Positions 37,985 to 53,734 are shown, counted from the first letter of the stretch. The stretch is DNA of 64,000 bases from Massilia sp. H-1 (GCA_024703915.1 CP087969.1:5146001-5210000); one strand, 5' to 3'. Numbers and translations are program-made. Notes: generated from the letters alone by a model not told the origin.

Positions 37985-38946
37985 CCGCTGCCGCGCTTAG
38001 CCACGCTTACCCCCAGTGCGGCAGTGCCGCGCACAATTGTTGCTGGGCCCGATACGCCCGCCCGCTCTGGCCCATCGCCAGTGCTTAGGCCCGAGTGCGG
38101 CCAGTTCTGTGCATAGCACGGCCGTGCCCGCGCGTCGCTTCGATGCCCGCGTGCATGCGTTCAAGGGCCGCCAGGTAGGCCGACAGCGTGGGCAGCAGGG
38201 TTTGCAGGTAGTCGGCCTCGGCCCGCGTGGCCGACTGCTCGGTCTGCAGCTGGCCGAGCTGGCGCCGCACGCCTTCCAGCGCGCTGCTGTGCAGGGCGAT
38301 CTCCTCGCTGCAGGTGCTGGGCATGGGGCCCCAGCAGCCAGGGCGCGCTGGCGCACGGTGGCGTCGTCGAGCCGCTCTGGAGGGCGCTCGCCTGCTGCGA
38401 CAGCAGGAAGGCATGCACGGCATCGGACTGCACCCGTTCGGTCACCAGGGCGGTGTCGCATTCGAGCTCGTTGGAGGCGCGCGCCATTTGCGCCAGAAAG
38501 CTGCCGAGGTCGGCACTGAGGGCGGTCAGCGTGCTGCCGGGCGCCGCCAGGCGGCGCAGCAAGCCGTCGGCCATGCGGACCCCGGCCTGGCGCGGCTGGC
38601 GCAGCGCGGCCAGGGTGGGCGGCTGGCCCAGGCTGTCGCCGACCAGGGCCAGCGCCTCGAGCGCGCCCGCCAGCGCCGGGCGGGTCCGTGCCTGCCAGGC
38701 GGCGGCCAGGGAACGCATCATGCTCAGGTACTGTCCCACCACCGGACGGGTGACGCCTGCGCGCACCGGCAACTGGCTGATGCCTTGCGACAGACCATCG
38801 ACGTGGCTAAGCCAGCGCGGCGACGGCGGCGCTGCCGCTGCCGATGGCCGCGCACCAGAACGGGCTGTCGTCCGGCGCCCGGGTAGCGTCGTCTGCGCCG
38901 GTGATGTCGGCAGGAATTTCCTGATGCAAAAGGCGAGATTGGACAT
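37985..38946 (-). CDS. Hypothetical alpha-helical protein next to luxI
   Basis: I do not recognise this gene. Corrected for breaks it gives about 310-320 residues. After MSNLAF comes ITGADDATRAPDDSPFWCAAIG, (shortened), a mildly hydrophobic Gly/Ala stretch (SGSAAVAALAGHV), and then mostly long helices rich in Ala, Leu, Gln and Arg (QYLSMMRSLAAAW; LLSQQASALQSRLDD; RRQLGQLQTEQSATRAEADYL), which suggests coiled coils. Such all-helical proteins with a short apolar hairpin include pore-forming toxins, but this is only a shape argument. ATG 38946 has GGGGAGC upstream. Breaks near 38920, 38810, 38365, 38345, 38120, 38090; the stop near 37990 is uncertain. It converges with luxI. Confidence 0.5.
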
Positions 38947-39233
38947 GAACTTGCTCCCCGATGGGGATGGCCCCCGTTGCATGTCATTACAGGCGCGCAC
39001 CGGAGGCGAGCCTAGCTCTCAGATGTACTAGGTAGTATTTACGCGACAAACCCTCCGCGCTGGGGCAGGGATGGTCTTTTCGACCGTGCGGGGCCGCTGC
39101 GGTGGCGCGCCGGGTTTGCGCCAGATCGTCTTTACGCACACTTTTTTCCGCCTCTTGAGACGACGCAAATCCCCGTCCATCGTCCTGAACGGCAGCGGCC
39201 GCGGCCGGTCTGACAGCAGACACGGGAGGAAAC
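38947..39233. other. Divergent promoter region of the luxI-linked genes
   Basis: About 290 bases without a convincing gene between the helical-protein gene and the small downstream frame. CCTAG (39011) and CTAGG (39028-39032) form a 22-base imperfect inverted repeat that resembles a lux box, but its left arm contains GCCTAGC, one of the artefact strings, so it cannot be trusted. AGCAGACACGGGAGGAAAC just before 39234 is a good ribosome site. Confidence 0.35.
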
Positions 39234-39475
39234 ATGCACTCACTGAAAAGCAAATGGGATGTGGCGCGCGTGCCGCCTGGCTGCGCAAACGGGGCTGGGC
39301 GATTGCCCGGCCCGCGTCCTCGGCCGCGGCAGTGCTTAGGCGGCGGCCGTGATGCCCGCCCTTGCACCCGCAGTGCTGCCCGACGGCGGCGCGCCAGCCA
39401 CGCCCGCCTGCGCCTGCGACGACGAGATCGACATCATCGGCTGGCCAGGCCCTGGTGGCCCCGTTCTACGATTAG
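39234..39475 (+). CDS. Small Ala/Pro-rich hypothetical protein
   Basis: A likely short gene of about 75-80 codons that I do not recognise. It has a strong ribosome site (GGAGGAAAC, 4 bases from ATG 39234). The N-terminus is basic (MHSLKSKWDVARAAWLRKRG when one break near 39270 is corrected), then a long Ala/Pro-rich part, then CACDDEIDIIGWP. As written the frame is broken near 39270, 39336 (GCTTAGGC) and 39450. One frame ends ALVAPFYD at TAG 39473-39475, only 6 bases before the convergent prolyl oligopeptidase stop. Its place beside the quorum-sensing genes is the only clue to its role. Confidence 0.4.
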
Positions 39476-39481
39476 GCGGCG

Positions 39482-41525
39482 CTAGCGCAGGGTGTCGAGC
39501 AAGAAGCTGTAGGTCAGCGCCCACATGCGCGCCTGCTGGGCGTTGTTGGCCACTGTCGGCTGTGGCCGCCTTCCGTATTTTCCCAGTACAGCACGTCGTG
39601 GCCCTGGTCCTGCATCAGCGCGACCATCTTGCGCGCGTGGGCCGGGTGGACGCGGTCGTCGCGGGTCGAGGTGGTCAGCAAGATGCGCGGGTAGCGCTGG
39701 TAAGCGCGCACCTGGTGGTAAGGCGAATAGCGGGCAATGAATTCCCAGTCCGCTTCCTGGTCGGGGTCGCCGTACTCGCCCATCCACGAGGCGCCGCAGC
39801 CAGCAACTGGTGATAGCGCCGCATGTCGAGCAGCGGCACCTGGCACACGACCGCCTGGAACAATTCGGGGCGCTGGGTCATCACGGCGCCGACCAGCAGG
39901 CCGCCGTTGCTGCCGCCCATGATGCCGAGGTGGCGCGGGCTGCTCAGTTTGCGCGCGATCAGGTCTTCGGCCACGGCGATAAAGTCGTCGAAGGCATTCT
40001 GGCGCTGTTCGCGCAGGGCGGCCTGGTGCCAGCGCGGCCCGAATTCGCCGCCGCCGCGGATATTGGCCACCACGTGGATGCCGCCATGGGCGAGCCAGGC
40101 CGCGCCCGTGACGGCGCTGTAGCTCGGCTTGAGCGAGATTTCAAAGCCGCCATAGCCGTACAGCACCGCCGGGTTGCTGCCATCGAGGCGCGCTCGGCTA
40201 GGCATGACGACGAAATAGGGGATCGCGGTGCCGTCGCGCGACTGCGCCTGGTACTGGCGCACCTGGCAGCGCGGGCGTCGAACCAGGCCTAAGCATGGAC
40301 TTCAATGCGCTGCGCGCGTCGCTGCCCACGCTGGCCAGGTAGAGCGTGGTGGGCGTGAGGAAATCATTGACCGTCATGAAGTAATGGTCCGAGCCGTACG
40401 GGTCTTCGGCCGCCACCTCGAGCGAGCCGAAGCCGGGCGAGGCGACCGTGCGCCGCTGCCAGCGGCCGTCGGCGTGGCGCAGTTCGACGACGCGGTTGCT
40501 CACGTTGTCGAGTTCGGTCAACAGCAGGGCGTTCGCGGTCATGGTCACGTTGTCGAGCGAGCGCGCCGGGCTCGGTTCTGAACAGGATCTCGAAGTCGCG
40601 TTCATTCTACCATGAAGCGTTCGAAGCCGATCGCCAGCAAAGCCCCTTGCGGCCAGGTGCGCCCGTTCGTGGTCCAGTCCGAGCGCAGTTCGATCAGGAG
40701 CTGGTCGCGCGCGGTCCAGGCGGTGGCGTCGTCCGGCTTGCCGATCTTGCGCAGGCGGTCGCCGTCGCGCAGGAACAGTTCGCTCGTGTAGAAGGTGATC
40801 TGGCGTTCGATGAATTGCCAGTCGCAGCCGGGTGTGAACACTTTCCAGCTAAGCCGCATTGAGGTCGCCCGGATCTGCTTCGTACACGGGGCTGGCCGCC
40901 GCCAGCGGGGTGCCGCGCCGCCATTGCCGCACCGCGCGCGGGTAGCTTAGCCGCGGTCAGCGAGCCGGGGCCGAAGTCGGTGGCCACCAGCAAGGTGTCG
41001 TGGTCGATCCAGCGCGCTGCCCTTGGCCTCGGGCAAGTGAAAGCCATCGGCCACAAAATTGCGCGTGGCCAGATCGAATTCGCGGATCACGCTGGCGTCG
41101 CCGCCGCCGCGCGAGAGCGACACCAGGCAACGCTGGCCGTGCGGCGGCAGGAAGCGCACGCCTACCCAGATCCAGTTTTCGTCTTCCCGCGCGCCAGGCT
41201 GTCCAGGTCGAGCACGGTTTCCCAGTCAGGGCGCGGCCAGCCGGAACTGCTCGGCCGTGGTGCGGCGCCAGACGCCGCGCACGTGTGCGTCGTCGCGCCA
41301 GAAGTTGTAATACAGTCCGTCGTGGCGTGCGACAAACGGAATCCGGTCGCGCGAGTTAAAGATCGTGCTCAGGCGCGCTGCAGGGGAGCAAAGTGGCGGC
41401 TCGCTTCGAGTTCGGCGAGGCAGGCGGCGTTACGCGCGCACCCAGTCGAGGGCCGCGTCGCCGTCCACCTGTTCCAGCCAGCGCCAGGGATCGTGGGCGT
41501 CGCTCGGGATTGCCAGTTTGATCAT
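39482..41525 (-). CDS. Prolyl oligopeptidase family serine peptidase
   Basis: About 685 residues, S9A family. N-terminal segment (DPWRWLEQVDGDAALDWV) packs on the catalytic domain, followed by the beta-propeller (DGLYYNFWRDDAHVRGVWRR, shortened; WIWVGVRFLPPHGQRC; LLLTELDNVSNRVVEL). Catalytic triad in the C-terminal hydrolase domain: Ser in IMGGSNGGLLVG (nt about 39910), Asp in TSTRDDRVHPAH (about 39655), His in TEGGHS (about 39570). No signal peptide, so cytoplasmic cleavage of short Pro-containing peptides is expected. ATG 41525 follows AGAAAGGATC; longer frames reach 41615. Frame breaks near 41435, 41365, 41230, 41020, 40945, 40855, 40600, 40290, 40196, 39800 and 39560. Confidence 0.9.
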
Positions 41526-41698
41526 GATCCTTTCTCTCCGCCTAGATTCCGGCAGGCTGCCGGTGGCCGATATCCTAGCATCAACAGGGCGCGCACCGGA
41601 CGATGCGGCACGCATAACTATTTATCAATTGCATCTTCTCGATGTGCCAAGTAATCTGGCAGCGGGGCGCCTGCGCAGCGCGAGCGAAACGGCGGACA

Positions 41699-44712
<3,014 letters not shown>

Positions 44713-44789
44713 ACCGTGGCGGCCTACCGCCGGGGCGGTAAAAATAGTATGCTGTGGCGCTGCGCACCCGCGCACTTTTCCGGAGCACC

Positions 44790-47700
44790 ATGCCTTCTCC
44801 CGTAACACCAGGTTTGCTCATCCTTCACGGTAACCAGATGGAGCAGCTGCGCGCCGCCGTTTTCGGCTGGCTGCGCGCCAATCCGCTCGGGCCGCTGGAA
44901 GAAGAGACGATCCTGGTGCAGTCGAACGGCGTAGCCGAATGGCTCAAGATCGCGCTGGCCCAGGAGCTGGGCGTGTGCGCGGCCACCCAGGTGGCGCTGC
45001 TTGGCTGCGCTTTTGTGGGAAGCCTACCGCGGCATGCTGGGACGCGAACGGGTGCCGAGCCGGGCGCCGTACGACAAGGGACCGCTGACCTGGCGCCTGA
45101 TGCGGCTGCTGCTTAAGCGCTGCTGGCCGATCCGGTGTTCCAGCCGCTGCGCCATTTTCTTGGCGACGGCGATCCCGAGCGCCGCCTGCAGCTGGCCGAA
45201 CGCCTGGCCGACTTGTTCGACCAGTACCAGGTCTACCGGGCCGACTGGCTGGCCGACTGGAGTGCTTAGGCCGCGACGTGCTGCGCACCGCGCGCGGCGA
45301 AGCGCTGCCGCTCGCGCCCGACCAGCGCTGGCAGGCGCAGCTCTGGCGCGCCGTCAACGACAGTCTGCTTAAGCCCAGCAGCGCGATTCGGGCCGCGCCA
45401 CCATCCACCAGCAGTTCGTGCACGAGAGCGCGCTGGAAGGAGCTCAGCCGTGCAGCTGCCGCGCCGGGTGGTCCTGTTCGGCATGTCGGCGCTGCCGTAC
45501 CAGACCTTGCAGGCGGTGGCCGCGCTGGCGCGCCATACCCAGGTCCTGCTGGCCGTGCCCAATCCCTGCCAGTTCTACTGGGGCGACATCATCGAAGGGC
45601 GCGAGCTGCTGCGCGCGGGCCCACAAGCGCCAGCGCCAGAAGGGCGGCATCGACCTGGGCGCGATCCCGCTCGAAGAACTGCACGCCCACAGCAACCCGC
45701 TGCTGGCGAGTTGGGGACGGCAGGGGCGCGATTTCGTGCGCATGCTCGACGAATTCGACAACGCCAACAGCGCGCCCGGCCAGATGCGGATCGACCTGTT
45801 CTCCGAAGGCGAGGGCGTGACCCTGCTCGAGCAAGTGCAGGCGGCGGTGCGCGACATGCTGCCGTTGCACGAGCACCCGCGCACGCGCCCGGAAGCGGGC
45901 GACCGCTCGATCGAATTTCACGTCGCCCACAGCGTCCAGCGCGAAGTCGAAATCCTGCACGACCAGCTGCTGTCGTGGTTCGGTGCCTAAGCCACGGCCT
46001 GCGCCCGCGCGACGTGGTGGTCATGGTGCCCGATATCGATACCTTCTCGGCCGCGATCCACGCCGTGTTCGACCAGCACAAGCGCAGCGACCCGCGCTTC
46101 ATTCCATTCGAGATCGGCGACGTCAAGGACCGCAGCGTCAATCCGCTGCTGGTGGCCCTCGAATGGCTGCTGCGCCTGCCGCAGCAGCGCTGCCGCCAGA
46201 GCGAAGTGCGCGACCTGCTCGACGTGCCTTGGTGGCCGCGCGCTTCGGCCTGCAGGACGACGACCTGGCCACGCTCGGCCACTGGATCGAAGGCGCCAGC
46301 GTGCGCTGGGGCCTGGACCAGCGCCACCGCGACGGTCTGGGTCTGGGTCCGGCCGGCTGAACAGAATGCCTGGATCTTCGGCGTGCGCCGCATGCTGCTC
46401 GGTTACGCCAGCGGGGCTTGGCGCCAGCTTCCGCCAGATCGAACCGTATCCGGAAGTGGGCGGGCTCGACGCCGCTGCTGGCTCGCTCGCTCGCGCAATT
46501 GATCGAAGCGCTGCTCGACTGGCGCGCCCGCCTGGCGCAAGCCTACAGTCCGGCCGAGTGGGGCCAGCAGGCGCGCGCCTTGCTGGCCGCGTTCTTCGAC
46601 GCCGGGGCCGAAGAAGACCGGCTCACGCTGGCCCAGCTGAACGAAGCCCTGCAAGGCTGGCTCGAAACCTGCGACGGCGCTTGGCTCGACGAGCCGGTGC
46701 CGCTGGCCGTGCTGCGCGAGGCGTGGCTGGGCGCGATCGACGAGCCGACCCTGAACCACCAGTTCGTCTCCGGCGGCGTCACCTTCTGCACCCTGATGCC
46801 GATGCGCGCGGTGCCGTTCCGCGTGGTCTGCCTGCTTGGCATGAACGACGGCGACTTCCCGCGCCGCGCGCCAGGCCGATTTCGACCTGCTCGCGCTGCC
46901 CGGCATGGCGCGCCCGGGCGACCGTTCGCGGCGCGACGACGACCGCTACCTGATGCTCGAAGCGGTGCTGGCCGCGCGCGACAAACTGTATCTGAGCTGG
47001 GTCGGACGCAATGTGCGCGACAACAGCGAACAGCTTCTACCTCGGTGCTGGTATCGCAGCTGCGCGGACTACCTGGCGGCTAGGCTGGGATCTCGATCTG
47101 GCCGCGCTGACCACCACCCACGCGCTGCAGCCGTTCAGCCGCCGCTATTTCGAACGGGGCGGCCTGCTCACCTATGCTTAAGCGAATGGCGCGCCGCCCA
47201 CGGCGCCGCGCAAGAAGGCGAGGGCGCGCAGCTGCCCCCGTTCGAACTGGAAGCGGGCGCCCGCCTCAAGCTGGGCGAACTGGCCAGCTTCCTGCGCCAG
47301 CTTACTACCAGGTATTTCTTCCGGCGCCAAGCTGGGCGTCTCATTCGCCGATCCGGACACCCTGGGCGAAGACGAGGAGCCGTTTTCGCTCGACGCGCTC
47401 GAACGCTACTTCCTCGAAGACAGCCTGCTCGACGACGGCAGCGAGCCCGAAGCGCTGGCCGACGTGCGCGCCGCGCTCAGCGTGCGCGCCGAAAAGCTGG
47501 CGCGCGAAGGCGTGCTGCCGATCGGCCTGGCGGGCCAGCAGTGGCAGCGCCAGCTGGTCGACTCCCTGGTTCCCGTGCGCACCGCCTGGCTCACGCTGGG
47601 CGCGCGCTTCGCGGACGCGGCGCCCAAACTGGCCGTGAGCCTGGAGTTTGACGGCGTCGTGCTCGAAGACTGGATCGACAAGCTGCGCACCGGCGGCGGC

Positions 47701-48192
47701 GAGACCGCGTGGCTGATGCAAATTTCGTCCAAGGTGCTTGATAAGAAAGGCGCGCCGCGCGGCGACAAGCTGATCGCCCCCTACCTGCGCCAGCTGGCCA
47801 GCGCCGCCACCGGCCAGAGCGTGACCGGCTACCTGGTCGCGCGCGACGCCATCGTGACCATGGCCCCGCTGCTGCAGGACGGCGCGCGCGCCCAGCTGGC
47901 GGCCCTGGTGGCGCTGTGGCGCCACAATCTGGATCAGCCGTTGCCGGTCGCCTGCAAGACGGCGCTGGCGATGCTGCAAGGGGGCGATCCGCGCTCCACC
48001 TACGAGGGCAGCTTCGAACTGTCGGGCGAAGTGGCCGACCTGTGCCTGGCGCGCCTGTGGCCGGACTTTGCAGGCCTGCTGGCGGACGGCCAGTGGAGCG
48101 CCGTTTCCGCCGATTTGTACGGCGGCCTGGCCGACTGGCTCGCCCAACATGTGGCGGTCGAGCCGGTGGCGCTGAGCATGGAGGCGCCATGA
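44790..48192 (+). CDS. recC: Exodeoxyribonuclease V subunit RecC
   Basis: About 1,130 residues; the Chi-recognising subunit of RecBCD. The start GLLILHGNQMEQLRAAVFGWL and EETILVQSNGVAEWLKIALA are typical of RecC, as are ATIHQQFVHE, VVLFGMSALP, YWGDIIEG, PRDVVVMVPDIDTF, DRSVNPLLVALEWLLRLPQQR and CLLGMNDGDFPRR. ATG 44790 with GGAG eight bases upstream. About a dozen breaks; those near 45113, 45267, 45369, 45984 and 47178 are altered GCCGGC (for example Leu-Pro-Ala-Leu, Ser-Ala-Gly-Arg, Ala-Gly-His), and the one near 46860 and others follow GC-rich runs. The TGA overlaps the recB ATG as ATGA. Confidence 0.93.
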
Positions 48193-51100
48193 GCGAATTG
48201 CTCGACGCGCTGCGCTTCCCGCTGCACGGTTCGCGCCTGATCGAGGCCAGCGCCGAGCACCGGCAAGACCTGGACCATCGCCGCCCTGTACCTGCGGCTG
48301 GTGCTCGGCCACGGCGCCGAGGCGGGCTACCAGCGCGCCTGGCCCCGCCCGAGATCCTGGTCATGACCTTTACCCGCGCCGCCACGCGCGAACTGTCGAA
48401 CCGGGTGCGCGAGCGCCTGATCGAGGCGGCCGCCTACTTCCGCGGCGAGCGCGAACTCGACGACGATCTGCTGGCGTCGCTGGCGGCCAGCTACGCCAGC
48501 GACGGCGAACGCCGCATCGCCGCCCACCGGCTCGTGATGGCGGCCGAGACGATGGACGAAGCGGCCATCTTCACGATCGACGCCTGGTGCCAGCGCATGC
48601 TGCGCGAGCACGCCTTCGACAGCGGCAGCCTGTTTGACGAAGAACTGATCAGCGACGAGCAAGCCCTGTTCGAGGACGCGGCCCACGATTACTGGCGCCA
48701 GCACGTCTACCCGCTGGATGCGGCCGCGCTGGACGTGCTGCTCGGCTGCTGGGCCGACGTCAACGTGCTCAAGACGCGTGCGCGAGCTGGTGCGGCGCGT
48801 GCCCGTGCTGGGCGAAGTGCTTAGGCCGAAAGCCTGTCTGCCCTGGTGGCGCGCGTGGCGCGCAGCAGGAACGCCAGCTGGCCCAGCTCAAGCAAGGGTG
48901 GCACGAGCGCGCCAGCCTGATGGAACAGTGGATCGCGGGCCAGCGCGAGCTGGCGCCCAAATGCTTCAACGGGAACAAGCTGCGTCCCGATTCGCTAGTC
49001 AAGTGGTTCGACGCGTGCGCGCCTGGGCCCTGGACGGGGCGCTGCACATGCCGGACCTGACCGACACCGCCTGGCACCGCCTCACGCCGGACGGCATCAC
49101 GGACGCCTTCAGCAAGGGCTTCTCGGCCGAAATTCCAGCCTGTTTCGACGGCACCACCGACCTGTGGGACGCGCTCAAGGCGATCGACCCGGTGGCGCAC
49201 GCGCTGCACCGGCATGCGGCCGCGGCGATCGCGCGCCGGATGGCGGAACTGGAAGCAGCGCAGCCGCCAGTTCGGCTTTGCCGACATGCTCGAACGCCTG
49301 AAAAGCGCGCTCGAAGGCGCCAACGGCGAGGCCCTGCGCCAGCGCATCGTCAGCCAGTATCCGGTGGCCATGGTCGACGAATTCCAGGATACCTCGCCCG
49401 ACCAGTACCGCATCTTCAACCTGCTGTACCGGGTGGCCGACAACGATCCGGCGCACGGCCTGTTCCTGATCGGCGACCCGAAGCAGTCGATCTACGGTTT
49501 CCGCGGCGCCGACATTCACAGCTATCTGGACGCGCGGCGCGACCGAAGGCCTAAGCATTACCAGCTCGGCACCAACTACCGCTCGACGGCGGCGCTGGTG
49601 GCAGCGGTCAACCGCCTGTTCCTGCACGCCGAGGGCTACGACGGACATCCGGGCTTTACGGCCGGCGCATTCCGCTTCCGCAAAGGGGGCGTCAACCCGC
49701 TGCCGTTCGAGGCCGTCGGCGCGCGGGCGCAACCAGGAACTGGTCGGCGTGGCCGGGCCCTACCAGGCGCTGGCGATCTGCAGCACGGAGCGCGACGACT
49801 TGCGCACCGACGACTACCTCGCCTTTTTCGCCCACCACTGCGCCGAGCATATCGTCACGCTGCTCAACGACGCGCAGGTGGGGTTCCACGACGGCGCTGG
49901 CTTCCGCCGCCTGCTGCTAAGCCGATATCGCGATCCTGGTGCGCAACCGGCGCGAAGCGTCCGCCATCCGGCGCGCTGGAACAGCGCAAGGTCGCCAGCG
50001 TCTACCTGTCGGACAAGGACTCGGTGGTGGAAAGCGAAGAAGCGTTCGACGTGCTGCGCTGGCTGCATGCGGTGGCCAACCCGCTCGACGGCGCGCTCGC
50101 GCGTACCGCCTACGCCACCCGCACGGCGGGGCTGACGCTGGCCGATCTGGCTCAACTGTCGTCGGACGAACTGGCATGGGAAGCGCGCATCGAGGCAGCT
50201 CAAGGGCTTGCACATCGTGTGGCAGCGCCAGGGCGTGCTGGCCATGCTGCGCCGCTTCATCCACGAACTGGGCCTGCCCGCCGCGCTGCTGCGCGCGCCC
50301 GGCGGCGAGCGGCGCCTGACCAATCTGCTGCACCTGGCCGAACTGCTGCAGTCGGCCAGCGGCCAGCTCGATGGCGAACAGGCGCTGATCCGCTGGTTCG
50401 GCGAACAAGTCAGCGGCCAGGGCGAGGGCGGCGACGAGCGTGTGCTGCGGCTTGAAAGCGACGCCGACCTGGTCAAGGTCGTCACCGTGCACAAGTCCAA
50501 GGGGCTCAGTATCCGCTGGTGTACCTGCCATTCGCCGTCACTGCCCGCAAGACCGAGAAAAAGAACCGCAGCTTCTTCGAATTCGTGGGCGCCGACGGCG
50601 TGCGCCGCATCGACCTGGGCCTGTCGGACGAAGCGCTGCAGGCGGTCGACCGGGCCCGTATCGAAGAAGACCTGCGCCTGCTGTATGTGGCGCTCACGCG
50701 CGCGCCACTTCCTGTGGCTGGGCGTGGCTGCGATTGCCGCGCGCAAGAGCGGCGAGAACAAGCTGCACGAATCGGCGCTCGGCTATCTGCTGGGCGGCGG
50801 ACGCCCGATCGGCGCGGCCGAGATGGGCGAGCGCTGGGAGCAGCTGCGCGGCGGCCTTGACGCGATCGACTTGCAGACGCTGGCGCCGCCCGAAGGCGTG
50901 ACCCTGCTCGAGCGCAGCGAAGAACGCGCGCCGCTGGTGGACGCGGCCCGCTTCGGCGGAAGCTTCGAACGCGACTGGGCGGTGGGTTCCTTCACCTCGC
51001 TCACGCGCCAGACCGGCGCGGCGCCCATGCGCTCGCAGGAAGAGACCCTGCTGGAAGAGGAAGACAAGCCGCAGCCGCTACGCACCGAGGACGCGCCGTG

Positions 51101-51817
51101 GCACCGCTTCCCGCGCGGCTCCGTGCCCGGCAACTTCCTGCACGAGCAGCTCGAATGGATGGGACAGGAAGGCTTTGCCATCGCCGAGGACGAGCAGTTC
51201 GGCCAGCGGCTGGGACAGCGCTGCGAGCGCAGCGGCTGGGGCCATCGCCAGGAAGATGCCATCGCCTGGCTGCGCACGGTCGCCCTCACGCGCCTGCCGC
51301 CGCTGGGCGGCGCGCTGTCCGCGCTGCGCGCCGTGCTGCCCGAAATGGAATTCTGGTTCCCGAGCGAGCGCCTCCACAGCGCGCGCCTGGACCAGCTGTG
51401 CCGCGAACGGCTGCTGCAAGGGACGCCGCGCGCGGCGCTGCCCGAGCGCGAACTGCACGGCATGCTCAAGGGCTTCGCCGACCTGGTGTTCGAATATGAG
51501 GGGCGCTACTGGGTGCTGGACTACAAATCGAATTCCCTGGGCGCGGGCGACGCCGCCTACGGCAAGGCCGCCATGGCGGCTTAAGCATGGCCGCGCACCG
51601 CTACGACATCCAGGGCGCGCTCTACATGCTGGCGTTGCACCGGCTGCTCAAGAGCCGGCTCGGCGCAAGCTACGACCCGGCCACCCAGCTGGGCGGCGCG
51701 ATCTTCCTGTTCCTGCGCGGGATCGCCAACACGGCCACCCACGGCTGCTACCTGCTCGACCCCGATCCTGGCCTGCTCGACGCCCTGGACGCCTTGCTGG
51801 GCGAGGAGGGCGCATGA
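48189..51817 (+). CDS. recB: Exodeoxyribonuclease V subunit RecB
   Basis: About 1,208 residues; 3'-5' helicase and nuclease of RecBCD. Walker A ASAGTGKTWT near residue 20 (written GCCGAGC at 48247, so the loop is broken in the raw reading), TFTRAATRELSNRVRERL, Walker B VDEFQDTSPDQ, FLIGDPKQSIYGFRGADI, GTNYRST, VTVHKSKGL and LRLLYVALTRA; nuclease domain with VLDYKSN near residue 1109 and YDIQGALYMLALHR. All catalytic motifs can be found. ATG 48189 is coupled to recC; the TGA overlaps recD. Breaks include 48247, 48340, 48780, 48831, 49260, 49548, 49725, 49918, 50195, 50510, 50702 and 51583. Confidence 0.93.
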
Positions 51818-53734
51818 GCGGGCCGGGCGCATTGCTGTGGAATGAAGTGGAGGCCCTGACCGAGGAGGCGAGCTGCGGCGCCTGTCGGGCACCTTCGCGC
51901 GCTTCGTCGGCAGCCTCGGTCACGCCGGTGAGCCGCTGATGCTCGCCTGCGTGCTGCTGTCCGAACTCGAAGGGCGCGGCCACAGCTGCCTGATGCTGGG
52001 CGAACTGGCCGCCGAACCTGCCGCCCTGATGGGCTGGAGCGACGAGCAATGGCGCCAGCTGGCCAAGCGCCGCCGGGCCGCTGCCGAAGAACGTCAAGGG
52101 CTGGATCACGCAGCTGGCGCAATGCGACCAGGTATGGCAAGTGGGCGAGTTCGATTTCGATCAGCCGCTGGTGCTCGACGGCGAGCGGCTGTATCTGCGC
52201 CGCTACTGGCGCGACGAGACCCTGGTGGCCAGAACGATCCGCACGCGCTCGCGCGAGCTGCGCCCGGTGGACACGGCGCAGGCGCGCATCTGGCTCGACC
52301 TGCTGTTCGACGCGGACGCGCACGCAGCGCCGCCGGACTGGCAGAAGCTGGCCTGCGCGATGGCGCTGCGCGGCTCGGTCGCCATCATCACGGGCGGCCC
52401 CGGGACCGGCAAGACCTATACCGTGGCGCGCCTGCTTGCGCTGCTGTTCGCCATGGCGCCCGACGCGCAGCGCCAGCGCGTTGCCCTGGCCGCGCCCACC
52501 GGCAAGGCGGCCGCGCGCCTGAAGCAATCGATCGACAAGGCGCTCACCGAACTGGCCGACAAGGTCGGCGGCGCGCTGCCGCTGCGCGAGCTGACCGCCC
52601 GCATGGGCGCGGCGCGCACCCTGCATAGCTTGCTGGGCGCGCGCCCGGACACGCGCCCTTTGCTCACCACAATGGCAACCCGCTCGATATCGACGTGCTG
52701 ATCGTCGATGAAGCGTCGATGGTGCACCTCGAGATGATGGCCTCGCTGCTGGACGCGCTGCCGCCGGGCGCCACCCTGATTCTGCTGGGCGACAAGGACC
52801 AGCTGGCGTCGGTGGAGGCGGGCGCCGTGCTGGGCGACCTGTGCCACGAGGCCCAGGCCGGCGGCTACAGCGACGCCACGGCCGCCTATGCGCTGGCGGC
52901 CAGCGGCGAGACCATCCCGGCCGCCTTCCTGGGCCAGGCGGGCGCGCTGGCGCAGCAGACCGTCATGCTGCGCCGCAGCCGCCGCTTCGGCGGCCCGATC
53001 GGCCAACTGGCGCTGGCCGTCAACGACGGCGACGCCGCGCGCGCCGAAGCGGTGCTGCGCGAAGGCGGCGTCCTGCGCTGGATCGAACACGCGCACCAGC
53101 ATCACGTGGTGCAGCTGGGCGCGGACGGCTACGCGCCTTATCTTGGCATGATCGGCGACGGTCCCGGCATGCAGGTGCACGAGCACTGGGTGCGCTCGGT
53201 GCTGCACAGCTTTGAAGCGTTCCGCATCCTGTGCGCGGTGCGTGACGGCGAATGGGGCGTGGCTTAAGCCTGAACGAAGCGATCGAGCAGCGGCTCGACG
53301 GCGCGGGCCTGATCCGGCGGCGCGGCGAATGGTATGTGGGCCGACCCGTCATGGTGACCCGCAACGACTACGGCACCGGCGTCTTCAATGGCGACATCGG
53401 CCTGACGCTGGCCGATCCGGCGCGTCCCGGCTCGCTGCGGGTGTACTTCCTGGAAGGCGATGATGTGCGCAGCGTGCTGGCCACCCGCTTGCGCCATGTG
53501 GACACCGCCTACGCGATGACGGTGCACAAATCGCAGGGATCGGAATTCCGGCACACGGTGCTGGTGCTGCCGCGCGAGCGGGGCGCCATGATCGCGCGTG
53601 AGCTGATTTACACCGGCATCACGCGCGCCAGCGCCGAATTCACGCTGGTTACGCCGGGCGGGGCCGTGCTGACGGAAGCCATCGCCCGCCGCACCCGCCG
53701 CGCCAGCGGCCTGCGCGCCATGATCGCCGAATAA
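51814..53734 (+). CDS. recD: Exodeoxyribonuclease V subunit RecD
   Basis: About 640 residues; 5'-3' SF1B helicase of RecBCD. N-terminal domain (LACVLLSELEGRGHSCLML; WQVGEFDFDQPLVLDG), Walker A ITGGPGTGKTYTV (residue about 192), APTGKAAARL, Walker B LIVDEASMVH, LLGDKDQLASVEAGAVLGD, RSRRFGGPIGQLA, then MVTRNDYGTGVFNGDIG and the helicase motifs V/VI in AYAMTVHKSQGSEF and IYTGITRAS. Complete set. ATG 51814 overlaps the recB stop. Breaks near 51870, 52085, 52668 and 53264 (GCTTAAGCC; Val-Ala-Gly-Leu-Asn expected). The palindromic repeat follows the TAA by 16 bases. Confidence 0.94.

Noticed and set aside
39011-39032. Second lux box
   Set aside because: The left arm contains GCCTAGC, one of the strings that replace GCCGGC, so the symmetry may be an artefact.
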